NCBI GenBank assembly: GCA_036541255.1 | Contig: JAZHDD010000023.1 | Location: 124,001 to 188,000 of the forward strand | DNA from: Paucidesulfovibrio sp036541255 | GTDB lineage: Bacteria > Desulfobacterota > Desulfovibrionia > Desulfovibrionales > Desulfovibrionaceae | DNA length: 64,000 nt | Direction: 5' to 3' | Shown: positions 8,318-16,539 of the stretch, in pieces | Layout: the number at the start of each line of letters is the position of its first letter | How positions within the stretch are numbered: the stretch's first letter is position 1 | The notes under the pieces: generated by a model | Databases searched by the model: none | Seen by the model: the letters and a program-made list of their open reading frames with translations, nothing else | What the model was told of the DNA's origin: nothing | Translations under genes and position numbers: made by a program

Positions 8318-9226
8318 CTACTTTGAAAGCTTACGCGCCAATCTGGCCCGCAGCATGATGGCCACGAGATTCATGCCCAGGACCAGGGCGATGAGCACCA
8401 GGGCCGTGCCGTACTGCAACGGACGGGTCTTTTCGATCTCCGTGCCTGCCGTGGCCAATACATAAATATGGTACGGCAGGGCCATGACATCGTCGAAAAT
8501 GGACTGGGGAATGTCCGGCGTGGAGAACACCGCCGCCGTGAACATGATGGCCGCGGTCTCGCCGGCTGCACGGGAAAGCGAAAGGATGGAGCCGGTCAGG
8601 ATGCCGGGCAGGGCCGCAGGCAAAACCACCCGCTGGATGGTCTGCCACTTGGTGGCGCCCAGCCCCAGGGAGGCCTCCCGATAGGTGTCGGGCACGGACC
8701 GCATGGCTTCTTCCGTGGTGCCGATGACCACGGGCAGAGTCAACGCGCCCAGGGTCAACGCGCCCGCCGCTATGGACACGCCGAGCTGCATGACCGTCAC
8801 GAACAGGCCCAGGCCGAACAGGCCGAAAACCACGGACGGCACGCCCGCCAGATTATTGATGCCGATGCGGATGATGCGCAAAAGCTTGCCGGGCCGGGCA
8901 TATTCGTTGAGATAGATGGCCGAGGCCACGCCCAGGGGCAGGGCCACGATCATGGAGCTGAGCGCCAGCAGAAACGTGCCCAGGATGCAGGGGAAAATGC
9001 CCCCCTCGGTCATGGAGTTGCGCGGCTCCGCGCTCAGGAATTCCCAGGTGATGGCGGGCAGGCCGTTGTAGAGCAAAAAGCCCAGGATCACGGCCAGGGC
9101 CAGGCCATTGATGCTGGCTGCGGACCGGAAAAACCCGAAAATCAGTTTTTCCAACAGCCTGCGCCTGCGGTTGCGCCTCTCGGATTGCTCCATGATGGCG
9201 GCAATGCTCGCCGTTGTACTCTGCAT
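8318..9226 (-). CDS. pstA: phosphate ABC transporter permease PstA
   Basis: PstA is one of the two inner-membrane permeases of the high-affinity phosphate importer. The 302-residue protein has about six membrane helices, with a leading one near residue 45, and the ABC permease EAA-like loop EASLGLGATKWQTIQRVVLPAALPGI, broken here only by normal substitutions. The ATG at 9226 follows AAGGAGAAAGC. The N-terminus is basic and rich in Glu/Arg. The gene lies ten bases after pstC and is the last of the operon, ending at a terminator; no pstB follows. Confidence 0.95.
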   Translation of the reverse strand: MQSTTASIAAIMEQSERRNRRRRLLEKLIFGFFRSAASINGLALAVILGFLLYNGLPAITWEFLSAEPRNSMTEGGIFPCILGTFLLALSSMIVALPLGVASAIYLNEYARPGKLLRIIRIGINNLAGVPSVVFGLFGLGLFVTVMQLGVSIAAGALTLGALTLPVVIGTTEEAMRSVPDTYREASLGLGATKWQTIQRVVLPAALPGILTGSILSLSRAAGETAAIMFTAAVFSTPDIPQSIFDDVMALPYHIYVLATAGTEIEKTRPLQYGTALVLIALVLGMNLVAIMLRARLARKLSK

Positions 9227-9236
9227 AGCTTTCTCC

Positions 9237-10604
9237 TTAGAGCGTGGCCGCGCCGACCTGCTTGTACTTGTGGGCCACATGGTCCGCCACCACGTTGAAG
9301 AGCATGGTGAACAGGAAGAGCACGATGCCGATGGCGAACAGCGCATAATAATGATCGCTGGCATAGGGGGCCTCGCCCATTTCCGCGGCGATGGATGCGG
9401 GCATGGGCCGCACCGGATCAAAGATGGAATCCGGGATCATGCCTGCGCCGCCCGCGACCATGAGCACGACCATGGTTTCGCCGATGGCCCGGGACATGCC
9501 CAGGATGATGGCCGTGCTGATGCCGGAAAGCGAGGCCGGGATGACCACCTTCCAGATGGTCTCGCTGTGCGTCGCGCCCAGGGCCAGGGAGGCCTCCTTG
9601 AGCTCCAGGGGCACGGCATAGATGGCGTCCTCCGAGACCGAGGTGATGGTGGGCACGGACATGAAGGCCAGCATGAGCGAGGCGTTGAACATGTTCAGGC
9701 CGGTGTTGATGTCGAAGGTATTCTGAAGGAACGGGGCCATGACCACCATGCCGAAGAAGCCGATGACCACCGAGGGCAGGGAAGCCAGCAGCTCGATCAC
9801 CGGCTTGAGGAAGTTGCGCATGCGGTGCGAGGCGATCTCGGCCATGTACAGGGCGGTCATCACGCCCAGAGGAATGGCTATGGCCGACGAAAGCACGGTC
9901 ACGGAAAGCGAACCGATGATCAGCGGGAATATCCCGAATTCGGGATCATCCTCGTCCGTGGGATACCAGCCGTGCCCGAAAAGAAAGTCCGGGACGCTGA
10001 CGGTTTGAAATATTGGCAGGCCTTCGATGAACAGAAAGACCATGATCAGGCCCAGAATCACGACCGAGGTCAGGGCCGTGGCGAAAAACACGTACATGAT
10101 CAGGTTGTCGCGGGTCTTGCGTTGCAGATTCATGGCCCGCAAGGTCAGCGTGAGCAACGAGGCAAAGGCGAAAAGCACGGCGAAGACGTAATAGGGCGTG
10201 GCCCGGGAATCGATGCGCTCGCTCACGAAGCCGGTCAGAAAAACCAGCCCGTTCTGGGAAAGTTCCGCGCCCTTGCCCTGCCGCCGCAACATGGCGCTGC
10301 GCTCGGTCACGTCCTTGGTCAGGGCCTTGAGCTCCAACATGGCCTGGCTCAGGCGCTTGTAGGTCGCCTCCTCGCTCAGGCCCAATGTTTCGATGTCCTC
10401 GGTCAGGGAAAACTCGACGTATCGGGCCATCTCCTTGATCGCGGTGGCCGTGCTCTGGTCCGGCAACACGCGCTTGTTCGCCGCTTCCAGCTGCTGAAGG
10501 TACGCCCGTTCCAGATAGCCCGGCCGCGCCTTGTGGTGGCCGTACATGGCAAGCAACGCCGCGGCCACGAGCCCCGCGACAATGAAAACTTTGGTCCTGT
10601 CCAC
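9237..10604 (-). CDS. pstC: phosphate ABC transporter permease PstC, long form
   Basis: PstC pairs with PstA in the phosphate permease. The 455-residue product is longer than the usual roughly 300-330. After a first helix (about residues 6-22) comes a roughly 110-residue hydrophilic, helical region before the second helix, followed by the normal permease domain with IELLASLPSVVIGFFGM and a typical EAA loop (KEASLALGATHSETIWK). The insert is probably periplasmic and could contact PstS; this is inference. The start is a GTG at 10604 with AAGGGG eight bases upstream. It follows pstS after an 88-base spacer that holds a strong hairpin. Confidence 0.93.
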   Translation of the reverse strand: MDRTKVFIVAGLVAAALLAMYGHHKARPGYLERAYLQQLEAANKRVLPDQSTATAIKEMARYVEFSLTEDIETLGLSEEATYKRLSQAMLELKALTKDVTERSAMLRRQGKGAELSQNGLVFLTGFVSERIDSRATPYYVFAVLFAFASLLTLTLRAMNLQRKTRDNLIMYVFFATALTSVVILGLIMVFLFIEGLPIFQTVSVPDFLFGHGWYPTDEDDPEFGIFPLIIGSLSVTVLSSAIAIPLGVMTALYMAEIASHRMRNFLKPVIELLASLPSVVIGFFGMVVMAPFLQNTFDINTGLNMFNASLMLAFMSVPTITSVSEDAIYAVPLELKEASLALGATHSETIWKVVIPASLSGISTAIILGMSRAIGETMVVLMVAGGAGMIPDSIFDPVRPMPASIAAEMGEAPYASDHYYALFAIGIVLFLFTMLFNVVADHVAHKYKQVGAATL

Positions 10605-10637
10605 TCAAGTTACCCCTTGTGTGCTTTGGAAAGGGTC

Positions 10638-10668
10638 CGCCGGGACCGCCGCGCAGGCGATCCCGGCG
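10638..10668 (-). promoter_or_regulatory. hairpin between pstS and pstC
   Basis: A near-perfect G+C-rich inverted repeat (CGCCGGGAC... / GATCCCGGCG) sits in the pstS-pstC spacer without a T run. It could stabilise the pstS message or attenuate read-through, giving more binding protein than permease. The function is inference. Confidence 0.5.
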
Positions 10669-10692
10669 AACGCCGGACTGTCCGCTGCCCTC

Positions 10693-11511
10693 CTATTGGA
10701 TGGGGATGAAACCCTTTTCAGCGGCCATTTTCTGACCGGCCGGGCTCATGATGAAATCGATGACGGTCTTGGCGTCACCCGTGGGGGCTCCGGCGGTGTA
10801 GAGGTTCAGACCGCGGGAGATGGGGTAGGAGCCGTTCAGGGCGGTTTCCACGGAAGCGGAAACACCGTCCACGGGCAGGGCCTTCAGCTCGGCGTTCAGA
10901 TAGGCCAGACCGACATAGCCGATGGCCTGCTCGTTCTTGGCCACGGCCTGGGCCACGGCACCGTTGGAAGCCAGCAAAGACGCGCCGGGGAAGACCTTGG
11001 CCTTTTCTGCGCCGCTGTGCATGATCTTGTCCTTCCAGCAGTCATAGGTGCCGGAAGAAGTGTCGCGGGAGATGACCACGATCTCGGCGTCCTTGCCGCC
11101 CAGGTCCTTCCAGTTGGTGATCTCGCCGGTGTAGATCTTGAGCAGCTGTTCCTTGGTGATGGCGCTGACCGGATTGGAGGACTTGACCACGGGAACGATG
11201 CAGTCGTAGGCCACTATGTGCTGCAGCGGGGTGCGGCCATTGGCCTTGGCAGCGTCGATTTCCTTGCCCTTCATGTCGCGGGACATCATGGCGATGTCGG
11301 TGGTGCCGTCGATGAGCGCCTTGGCTCCGTTGGAAGAGCCGCCGCCGGACAGGGAGATTTCAACGCCCAGGCCGGAGTTGGCCTTGAAGTGATCATCCAC
11401 CAGCTGCATCAGGGGCAGCACGGTGGTGGAACCGTTGACAACGACTTTGCCGGCATACGCAGTGGACGCCATCAGGGCGAACACCGCCACGAGAGCCAGA
11501 AGTTTTTTCAT
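10693..11511 (-). CDS. pstS: periplasmic phosphate-binding protein PstS
   Basis: PstS captures phosphate in the periplasm for PstCA. The 272-residue protein has a clear signal peptide (residues 1-20, cleavage after STAYA). The phosphate-binding patterns include VNGSTTVLPLMQ near the mature N-terminus, SGGGSSNGAKALIDGTTDIAM, and SRDTSSGTYDCW with the SGT anion-binding loop. The length is that of the short PstS class. The ATG at 11511 follows an AGGAAAC site. It is the first gene of the operon, downstream of a Pho-box-like direct repeat. Confidence 0.96.
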   Translation of the reverse strand: MKKLLALVAVFALMASTAYAGKVVVNGSTTVLPLMQLVDDHFKANSGLGVEISLSGGGSSNGAKALIDGTTDIAMMSRDMKGKEIDAAKANGRTPLQHIVAYDCIVPVVKSSNPVSAITKEQLLKIYTGEITNWKDLGGKDAEIVVISRDTSSGTYDCWKDKIMHSGAEKAKVFPGASLLASNGAVAQAVAKNEQAIGYVGLAYLNAELKALPVDGVSASVETALNGSYPISRGLNLYTAGAPTGDAKTVIDFIMSPAGQKMAAEKGFIPIQ

Positions 11512-11586
11512 TTGTTTCCTCCAAAAGCTGTTTGGTGCGAAATTGAAATGCCCGTTGAAAACGAATGCACTTGTTAGCAGCAGGGC

Positions 11587-11603
11587 GTTACGAACAGGTT
11601 ACG
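11587..11603 (-). promoter_or_regulatory. Pho-box-like direct repeat upstream of pstS
   Basis: On the minus strand CGTAAC occurs twice with an 11-base period (11598-11603 and 11587-11592), about 76-92 bases before the pstS start codon. PhoB/PhoP sites are direct repeats with 11-base spacing, so this is a candidate phosphate-starvation operator. The repeat sequence differs from the E. coli consensus. Confidence 0.45.
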
Positions 11604-11700
11604 GCCCGGCAAAAGATACGTGACACCGTTGCCACATTCCCCTTGCCGGGGACGTTCGCCCTGCCTTGCCAAGGTCTGTAAAATCCATCATGGTTCCCCC

Positions 11701-13056
11701 ATGCAGGCCAAATACGTCATCATCGGCGCCGGCCCCACCGGGCTGGGAGCCGCCCACCGCCTCGCCGAACTGGGCGAGCATTCGTTTGTCGTACTCGAGC
11801 GCGAAGCCCATCCCGGCGGCCTTTCCGCCAGCTTCCGCGACAAGGCCGGGTTCACCTGGGACTTTGGCGGACACGTGCTCTTCTCCCATTACGACTACTT
11901 CGACCGCCTCGTGCAGGACCTCCTGGACGGCGCGTTCCTGGAACATCAACGCGAGTCCTGGGTTCGCGTGGCCGGGACCTGGGTTCCCTACCCGTTTCAG
12001 AACAACATCCGCCACCTGCCCCCGGACGAGCGCTGGCGTTGCGTCGAAGGGCTGCTGCCCGGCCGCAGGCCCGATACCCGGCCCGAAAACTTCGGCCAGT
12101 GGATCGACACGGTGTTCGGCCAGGGCATCGCCGAGCTGTTCATGCGGCCTTACAACTTCAAGGTCTGGGCAACGCCACCGGAACGGATGTCCTATTCCTG
12201 GATCGGGGAGCGGGTCAGCGTGGTGGACATGGAAGGCGTACTGCGCAACGTGGTGCTGGAGCAGGACGATGTGGGTTGGGGACCGAACAACACGTTTCTG
12301 TTTCCGCGTTCGGGCGGCACAGGGGCCATTTTCGAGGCCCTGGCCCGGCGCGTTCAGGACCGCATCCACTATGGCCGGTCCGTTGCGCGGATCAATGCGG
12401 AAAAACGTATCGTCACATTGGCCGACGGTTCCACGGTGCGCTATGATAAATTGTTGAACACCGGTCCGCTGGATCTGCTGGCCGGCACATGGCTGGAGGG
12501 ACCGGACGCGGCCCTGGTCGAGGCGGCCCAACTGTTGACGCACAACTCCGTGCATGTCACGGGCATCGGCCTGAACGGCTCGCGCGAGGATTCGCGCTGC
12601 TGGATGTATTTCCCGGAAGAAAACGCGCCGTTCTACCGCCTGACCAACTTCCACAACTATTCGCCGCAGAACACGGCCAGGCCGGGCAGCCAGCGCGCCC
12701 TGATGTGCGAAACCTCCTCTTCCGCGCACAAATCGGAAAATCTCGCGACCCTCATGGAACGTAGCGAACAGGGTCTGCAACACGCCGGTCTGATCAATAA
12801 CACCGACGAGAAAAACATTGTCAGCCGTTTCGAGATCAGCCGCGAATACGCCTACCCCATCCCGAGTCTGGAACGCGACCGTGCCCTGGCCGCCATCCAG
12901 CCCCGCCTGGAATCGCAGAACATTTTCTCACGCGGCCGCTTCGGCGGCTGGCGTTACGAAGTGGGGAATATGGACCACTCCGTAATGCAGGGCGTGGAAT
13001 GGGCCGAAAGAATGCTTGAGGACAAACCAGAAACCACTTACACCACTCCATCATGA
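11701..13056 (+). CDS. FAD-dependent amine-oxidase-like flavoprotein (UDP-galactopyranose mutase/protoporphyrinogen-oxidase-like)
   Basis: This is a flavoprotein with a Rossmann FAD-binding N-terminus: IIGAGPTGLGAAHRLAELG at about residues 6-24, a Glu ending the second strand (VLEREAHPGG), and WDFGGHVLF. A mutase-like segment, MRPYNFKVWATPPERMS, lies near residue 150. Such proteins are often found with nucleotide-sugar or glycan genes and annotated as protoporphyrinogen oxidase-like; the substrate cannot be read from sequence. The 451-residue start at 11701 is set by homology to the FAD fold; the ribosome site is poor. Its stop overlaps the peptidase start by ATGA, implying co-translation. 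Confidence 0.8.
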   Translation: MQAKYVIIGAGPTGLGAAHRLAELGEHSFVVLEREAHPGGLSASFRDKAGFTWDFGGHVLFSHYDYFDRLVQDLLDGAFLEHQRESWVRVAGTWVPYPFQNNIRHLPPDERWRCVEGLLPGRRPDTRPENFGQWIDTVFGQGIAELFMRPYNFKVWATPPERMSYSWIGERVSVVDMEGVLRNVVLEQDDVGWGPNNTFLFPRSGGTGAIFEALARRVQDRIHYGRSVARINAEKRIVTLADGSTVRYDKLLNTGPLDLLAGTWLEGPDAALVEAAQLLTHNSVHVTGIGLNGSREDSRCWMYFPEENAPFYRLTNFHNYSPQNTARPGSQRALMCETSSSAHKSENLATLMERSEQGLQHAGLINNTDEKNIVSRFEISREYAYPIPSLERDRALAAIQPRLESQNIFSRGRFGGWRYEVGNMDHSVMQGVEWAERMLEDKPETTYTTPS

Positions 13057-14129
13057 AAACCATGCAAGCCACACGCGAACAGCGCCGGGACAACCTGCGC
13101 AAAAGGCTCAAGGCCGAGGGTGTCGACGCCCTCATCGTGACGCACGCAGCAAACCGCTACTACCTCTCCGGATTCGAACTGCACGATTCCCAGTGCAACG
13201 AATCCGCCGGCTGGCTGGTGATCACCGCGGACGGACGCGAGAAACTGCTGACCGACCCCCGCTACGAAGACGCGGCCAAACGCGTTTTCCCGGCTGAAGA
13301 CGTATTCATCTACGCCGGGGCCAAATTCGACCAGATCGGCCCCTTTCTCAAGGGGCTGGGCATCCAGACCTACGGCTTCGAGCCCCGGGCCATGCATCTC
13401 TACGACTATGACAAGGTCCAGGAGCATGTGCGGCTGGTCTCGACCACCAATCTCGTCGAGGACCTGCGACTGTTCAAGGACGAAGAGGAAATCCGGCTCA
13501 TGAGGGCCTCCTGCGCGCTGAACCACCGCGTTTTCCGCGCCCTGGAGGACTCGCTCCGGCCCGGGCAGACCGAAGAAGACGTGGCCTGGACTGCGGAACG
13601 CATGTTCCGCGAAAGCGGCGCAAGCGAACTGGCCTTTTCCACCATCGTGGGCGTGGGCAAGAACGCGGCCCTGCCCCATGCCATTCCCGGCAGGACGCCC
13701 CTCAAGGAAGGCGAACTGGTGCTCGTGGACATGGGCTGCCGCCTGGGCAACTACTGCTCGGACCAGACCCGGACTTTCTGGGTCGGCGACACGCCGTCGG
13801 ACCGCTTCCGCACGGTGCGCGAACAGGTCAAGACCGCGCAGCAAAAAGCCATCGAGGCCATCCGGCCCGGCCTGCCCATTGCCGAGGCGTACAACATCGC
13901 TCGCAAACACTTCGAGGATGAGGGCGTGGCCGACCGCTTCACCCATGCCCTGGGACACGGCATCGGCCTGGAAACGCACGAACCGCCGAGCCTTTCCTCC
14001 ATCGCCAGGGGCGAACTCAAGGCAGGCATGGTCATCACTGTCGAACCGGGGCTGTATTGGCCGGACTGGGGCGGCGTGCGTTGGGAATTCATGGTGCTCG
14101 TCACCGAGGACGGCTGCGAAGTGCTCTAG
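13053..14129 (+). CDS. Xaa-Pro aminopeptidase-like M24 metallopeptidase
   Basis: This is a cytosolic di-metal peptidase that removes N-terminal residues preceding proline. The 358-residue protein has a creatinase-type N-terminal domain (about 8-140) and the pita-bread catalytic domain. All five metal ligands can be placed: D226, D237, H302 (HALGHGIGLETHE), E331 (TVEPGLY) and E345. The last ligand sits in GGVRWEF where most relatives have RIED, a mild deviation. The start at 13053 overlaps the flavoprotein stop. A rho-independent terminator follows. Confidence 0.92.
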   Translation: MKTMQATREQRRDNLRKRLKAEGVDALIVTHAANRYYLSGFELHDSQCNESAGWLVITADGREKLLTDPRYEDAAKRVFPAEDVFIYAGAKFDQIGPFLKGLGIQTYGFEPRAMHLYDYDKVQEHVRLVSTTNLVEDLRLFKDEEEIRLMRASCALNHRVFRALEDSLRPGQTEEDVAWTAERMFRESGASELAFSTIVGVGKNAALPHAIPGRTPLKEGELVLVDMGCRLGNYCSDQTRTFWVGDTPSDRFRTVREQVKTAQQKAIEAIRPGLPIAEAYNIARKHFEDEGVADRFTHALGHGIGLETHEPPSLSSIARGELKAGMVITVEPGLYWPDWGGVRWEFMVLVTEDGCEVL

Positions 14130-14158
14130 GCACGACGCTCTCTCTACGAATATGTGCA

Positions 14159-14187
14159 GGGCGGCCCGGACAGGGTCGCCCTTTTTT
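14159..14187 (+). terminator. rho-independent terminator after the M24 peptidase gene
   Basis: An inverted repeat with arms GGGCG(G/A)C and its complement CGCCC is followed by six T residues, 30 bases past the stop. Confidence 0.8.
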
Positions 14188-14275
14188 CTTGTGCCGGCCC
14201 TTTGCACCCCTGCCCATGGGGCTTGGTCCTCCTTCCGGCCTTGACAGGTCCGGCCCGGCCCCGCATACCAACCCC

Positions 14276-14581
14276 ATGACCGCACAACGCAAACCACGCG
14301 CCCGGCGCGGCAGGCTGTTACCGCCGCCCAGCCATTCCGCGCGCCTCTATGTGCGCATGGACCCGCCGCGCATCGCCCTGTTCCGCTTCCTGCTGGAAGC
14401 CTGGGACAACCTGGCCCTGTTCACCATGGTGGACCGCAGGCAAGGCGTGATGCTGCTGCGCTTCAGTCCGCACCAGGAGCGCGAGGTGCGCTTGTTCCTG
14501 GAAACGGCCCGGGCCGATACGGGCGTGGAGATCGTGGCGGACTTCTCCGCCGCGTCCTTGTCGGAAACGCCCAGCCTCTGA
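14276..14581 (+). CDS. small DUF4911-like protein
   Basis: This is a 101-residue basic protein of unknown function. After an Arg/Lys/Pro-rich N-terminus it contains LYVRMDPPRIALFRFLLEA followed by WDNLALFTMVDR and LLRFSPHQEREVRLFLE. This pattern is one I associate, from memory, with DUF4911 of sulfate reducers. There is no signal peptide or membrane segment. The ATG at 14276 lacks a clear ribosome site; the frame is open further upstream but runs through the preceding terminator, so the short form is preferred. It ends at a bidirectional terminator. Confidence 0.7.
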   Translation: MTAQRKPRARRGRLLPPPSHSARLYVRMDPPRIALFRFLLEAWDNLALFTMVDRRQGVMLLRFSPHQEREVRLFLETARADTGVEIVADFSAASLSETPSL

Positions 14582-14620
14582 ATCGGACCACGCCTCTCCT
14601 TCAACGATCCGCAACAACAG

Positions 14621-14650
14621 AAAAAAGGCCCCCTCCGAAGAGGGGGCCTT
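14621..14650. terminator. bidirectional rho-independent terminator
   Basis: A perfect 11-bp stem (AAGGCCCCCTC / GAGGGGGCCTT, 4-base loop) lies between two convergent genes. It has six T residues on the minus strand, terminating nhaB, and a looser T-rich tail on the plus strand. Confidence 0.92.
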
Positions 14651-14674
14651 GATCTTTTGTCGTTGCCGTCCGGC

Positions 14675-16342
14675 CTAGTGGCCGGAGAAGTGCAGCACGT
14701 TCACGAGCCAGTGCTCGATCTCGGGCATGTACCAGGTGGCGATGAAGCCGGACACGGACATGGTGATGGTGTACGGCAGGGCCAGCATGACCATGCGCAT
14801 GTACGAGAGGCGGATGACCGGGGCCAGGGCCGAGGTCAGCAGAAACAGGAACGCGGCCTGGCCGTTGGGCGTGGCCACGGACGGGATGTTCGTGCCGGTA
14901 TTGATGGCCACGGCCAGTGCGTTGAACTGCTCCTTGAGCGCCAGAAGCTGCTTGGCGGCGGCTTCCGGGAACTGGGACACGAAGGCGTGGGTGTCCGCGC
15001 TGTAGCTGGTCAGGGCATCCACGATCTCCTGGCCGGACATGGTCACGCCGGGCACCTCGCCCATGACCTTGGCAAAGTGCATCTTGGTCTCGGTGATGTA
15101 CACCGTGGCCACGAACACGTTGTCCGAAATCATGGAAAGCAGGCCGTTGGCCGTATAGTAGGCCACGAGCTGCTGCTTGCCCTGCAAGCTGAGCACGTAT
15201 TCGATGATGCCCTTGAACAGGTGCTGGTCGTGGATAACGGCCACGATGGAGAAGAAGACCACGAGCAACGCGGTGAAGGGCAGGGCCTCTTCAAAGGCGT
15301 GGCCGATGCGGTGCTCCTCGACAACGCCGTTCAGGGCGGTGAGCAGTACGATGATGGACAGGCCGATGATACCCACTTCGGCGAGGTGCAGGGCCAGAGC
15401 CAGGATAAGCCAGATGGCTGCGCAGGCCTGGATCAGCAGGCGGGCCTTGCCGGCCTTGCCCAGGGCCGCTTCACTGCGGGTGGCTTCTTCAAGCAGCACG
15501 GAACGGACGTTGCCCGGCAGTCCGTAGCCGTAGCCGAACAGATGGAACTTTTCCACGACAACGCAGGTCAGCAGGCCGGTGAACAGCACGGGCATGGAGA
15601 TGGGCGCGACGTAGACGAAGAACTCGCCGAAGTGCCAGCCCATGATGGAACCGATGAGCAGGTTCTGGGGCTCGCCCACCAGGGTGCAGACGCCGCCCAG
15701 GGCCGTGCCCACGGCGCCGTGCATCATGAGGTTCCGGAGATAGCCGCGGAACTCCAGCAGGTCCTCGCGGGCCATGTCCTTGACCGCGCCGTCGTTGAGC
15801 AGGTCGTGCCCGCCGGTTCCGCCTGCGCCCGAGGCGTAGCGGTGGTAGACGTTGTAAAAGCCGTAGGCCACGGCAATAATAACGGCCGTGACGGTCAGGG
15901 CGTCGAGAAAGGCGGAAAGAAACGCGCCCGCAAAGCAGAACAACAGGGAAATGCCAATCTTGGATTTGATCTTCACAAGCAGCTTGGTGAAGGTGAACTG
16001 GAGCAGTTCCTTCATGAAGTAGATGCCTGCAACCATGAAGATCAGCAGCAGAATGACCGGGAAGTTGAGCGCCGCTTCATGATAGACCGTCTCGGGACTG
16101 GTCATGCCCAGGAAAACCGCCTCGATGGCCAGAAGGCCGCCCGCCGGGAGCGGATAACACTTGAGCGCCATGGCCAGTGTGAAAATGAACTCACAAATCA
16201 GCACCCAGCCGGTGATAAAGGGGCCGACTGTCGCCAGCAGGATAGGGTTGAGGACCAGAAACCCGATGATGCAGAGCTTGTACCAGCCAGGGGCGTTGCC
16301 CAGCAGGTTGCGCTGCAAAGCTTGTGCAATGGTTTTCGGCAC
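14675..16342 (-). CDS. nhaB: Na+/H+ antiporter NhaB
   Basis: This is an electrogenic sodium/proton antiporter of the inner membrane, important for sodium and pH homeostasis. The 555-residue protein has about twelve hydrophobic segments and NhaB-type motifs. These include LKCYPLPAGGLLAIEA near residue 62, GAFLSAFLDALTVTAVIIAVAYGFY near 140, and GGVCTLVGEPQNLLIG. The start is a GTG at 16342 behind AAGGAG. It is the last gene of a run with a CBS protein, a DASS carrier and a beta-helix protein, which suggests sodium-coupled uptake balanced by sodium extrusion. Confidence 0.93.
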   Translation of the reverse strand: MPKTIAQALQRNLLGNAPGWYKLCIIGFLVLNPILLATVGPFITGWVLICEFIFTLAMALKCYPLPAGGLLAIEAVFLGMTSPETVYHEAALNFPVILLLIFMVAGIYFMKELLQFTFTKLLVKIKSKIGISLLFCFAGAFLSAFLDALTVTAVIIAVAYGFYNVYHRYASGAGGTGGHDLLNDGAVKDMAREDLLEFRGYLRNLMMHGAVGTALGGVCTLVGEPQNLLIGSIMGWHFGEFFVYVAPISMPVLFTGLLTCVVVEKFHLFGYGYGLPGNVRSVLLEEATRSEAALGKAGKARLLIQACAAIWLILALALHLAEVGIIGLSIIVLLTALNGVVEEHRIGHAFEEALPFTALLVVFFSIVAVIHDQHLFKGIIEYVLSLQGKQQLVAYYTANGLLSMISDNVFVATVYITETKMHFAKVMGEVPGVTMSGQEIVDALTSYSADTHAFVSQFPEAAAKQLLALKEQFNALAVAINTGTNIPSVATPNGQAAFLFLLTSALAPVIRLSYMRMVMLALPYTITMSVSGFIATWYMPEIEHWLVNVLHFSGH

Positions 16343-16372
16343 GGTTTGTTCTCCTTGAGATAGGCGTTATGA

Positions 16373-16406
16373 AGGTCCGGTCCTGCCGCACGGCAAAACC
16401 GGACCT
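16373..16406. repeat. inverted repeat in the nhaB leader
   Basis: AGGTCCGG (16373-16380) and CCGGACCT (16399-16406) form the ends of a stem with an inner GCCGCACGGC dyad. It lies 31 bases upstream of the nhaB GTG and could be a leader structure or protein site. No T run follows on the minus strand, so it does not look like a terminator. Confidence 0.5.
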
Positions 16407-16539
16407 GGGAGGCCCCTGCCCGGGCCTGCCCTTTTTTCCTTGGTCGGGGGACAGTAGCCGTTTCCCCTGTGCCAGGCAAGATGCGACGCTTTAGAATCTC
16501 CCCTTCCATTAGGGAATGGAATCACGGGGTTCGCGCTCT

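Noticed and set aside
14657..16363. 568-codon frame on the plus strand antisense to nhaB, and many similar long frames elsewhere (26157-28751, 40837-43092, 44894-46759, 47052-49358)
   Set aside because: They mirror strongly supported genes with intact motifs. G+C-rich third positions keep the antisense frame open, and the products are His/Gln/Gly-rich without domains.
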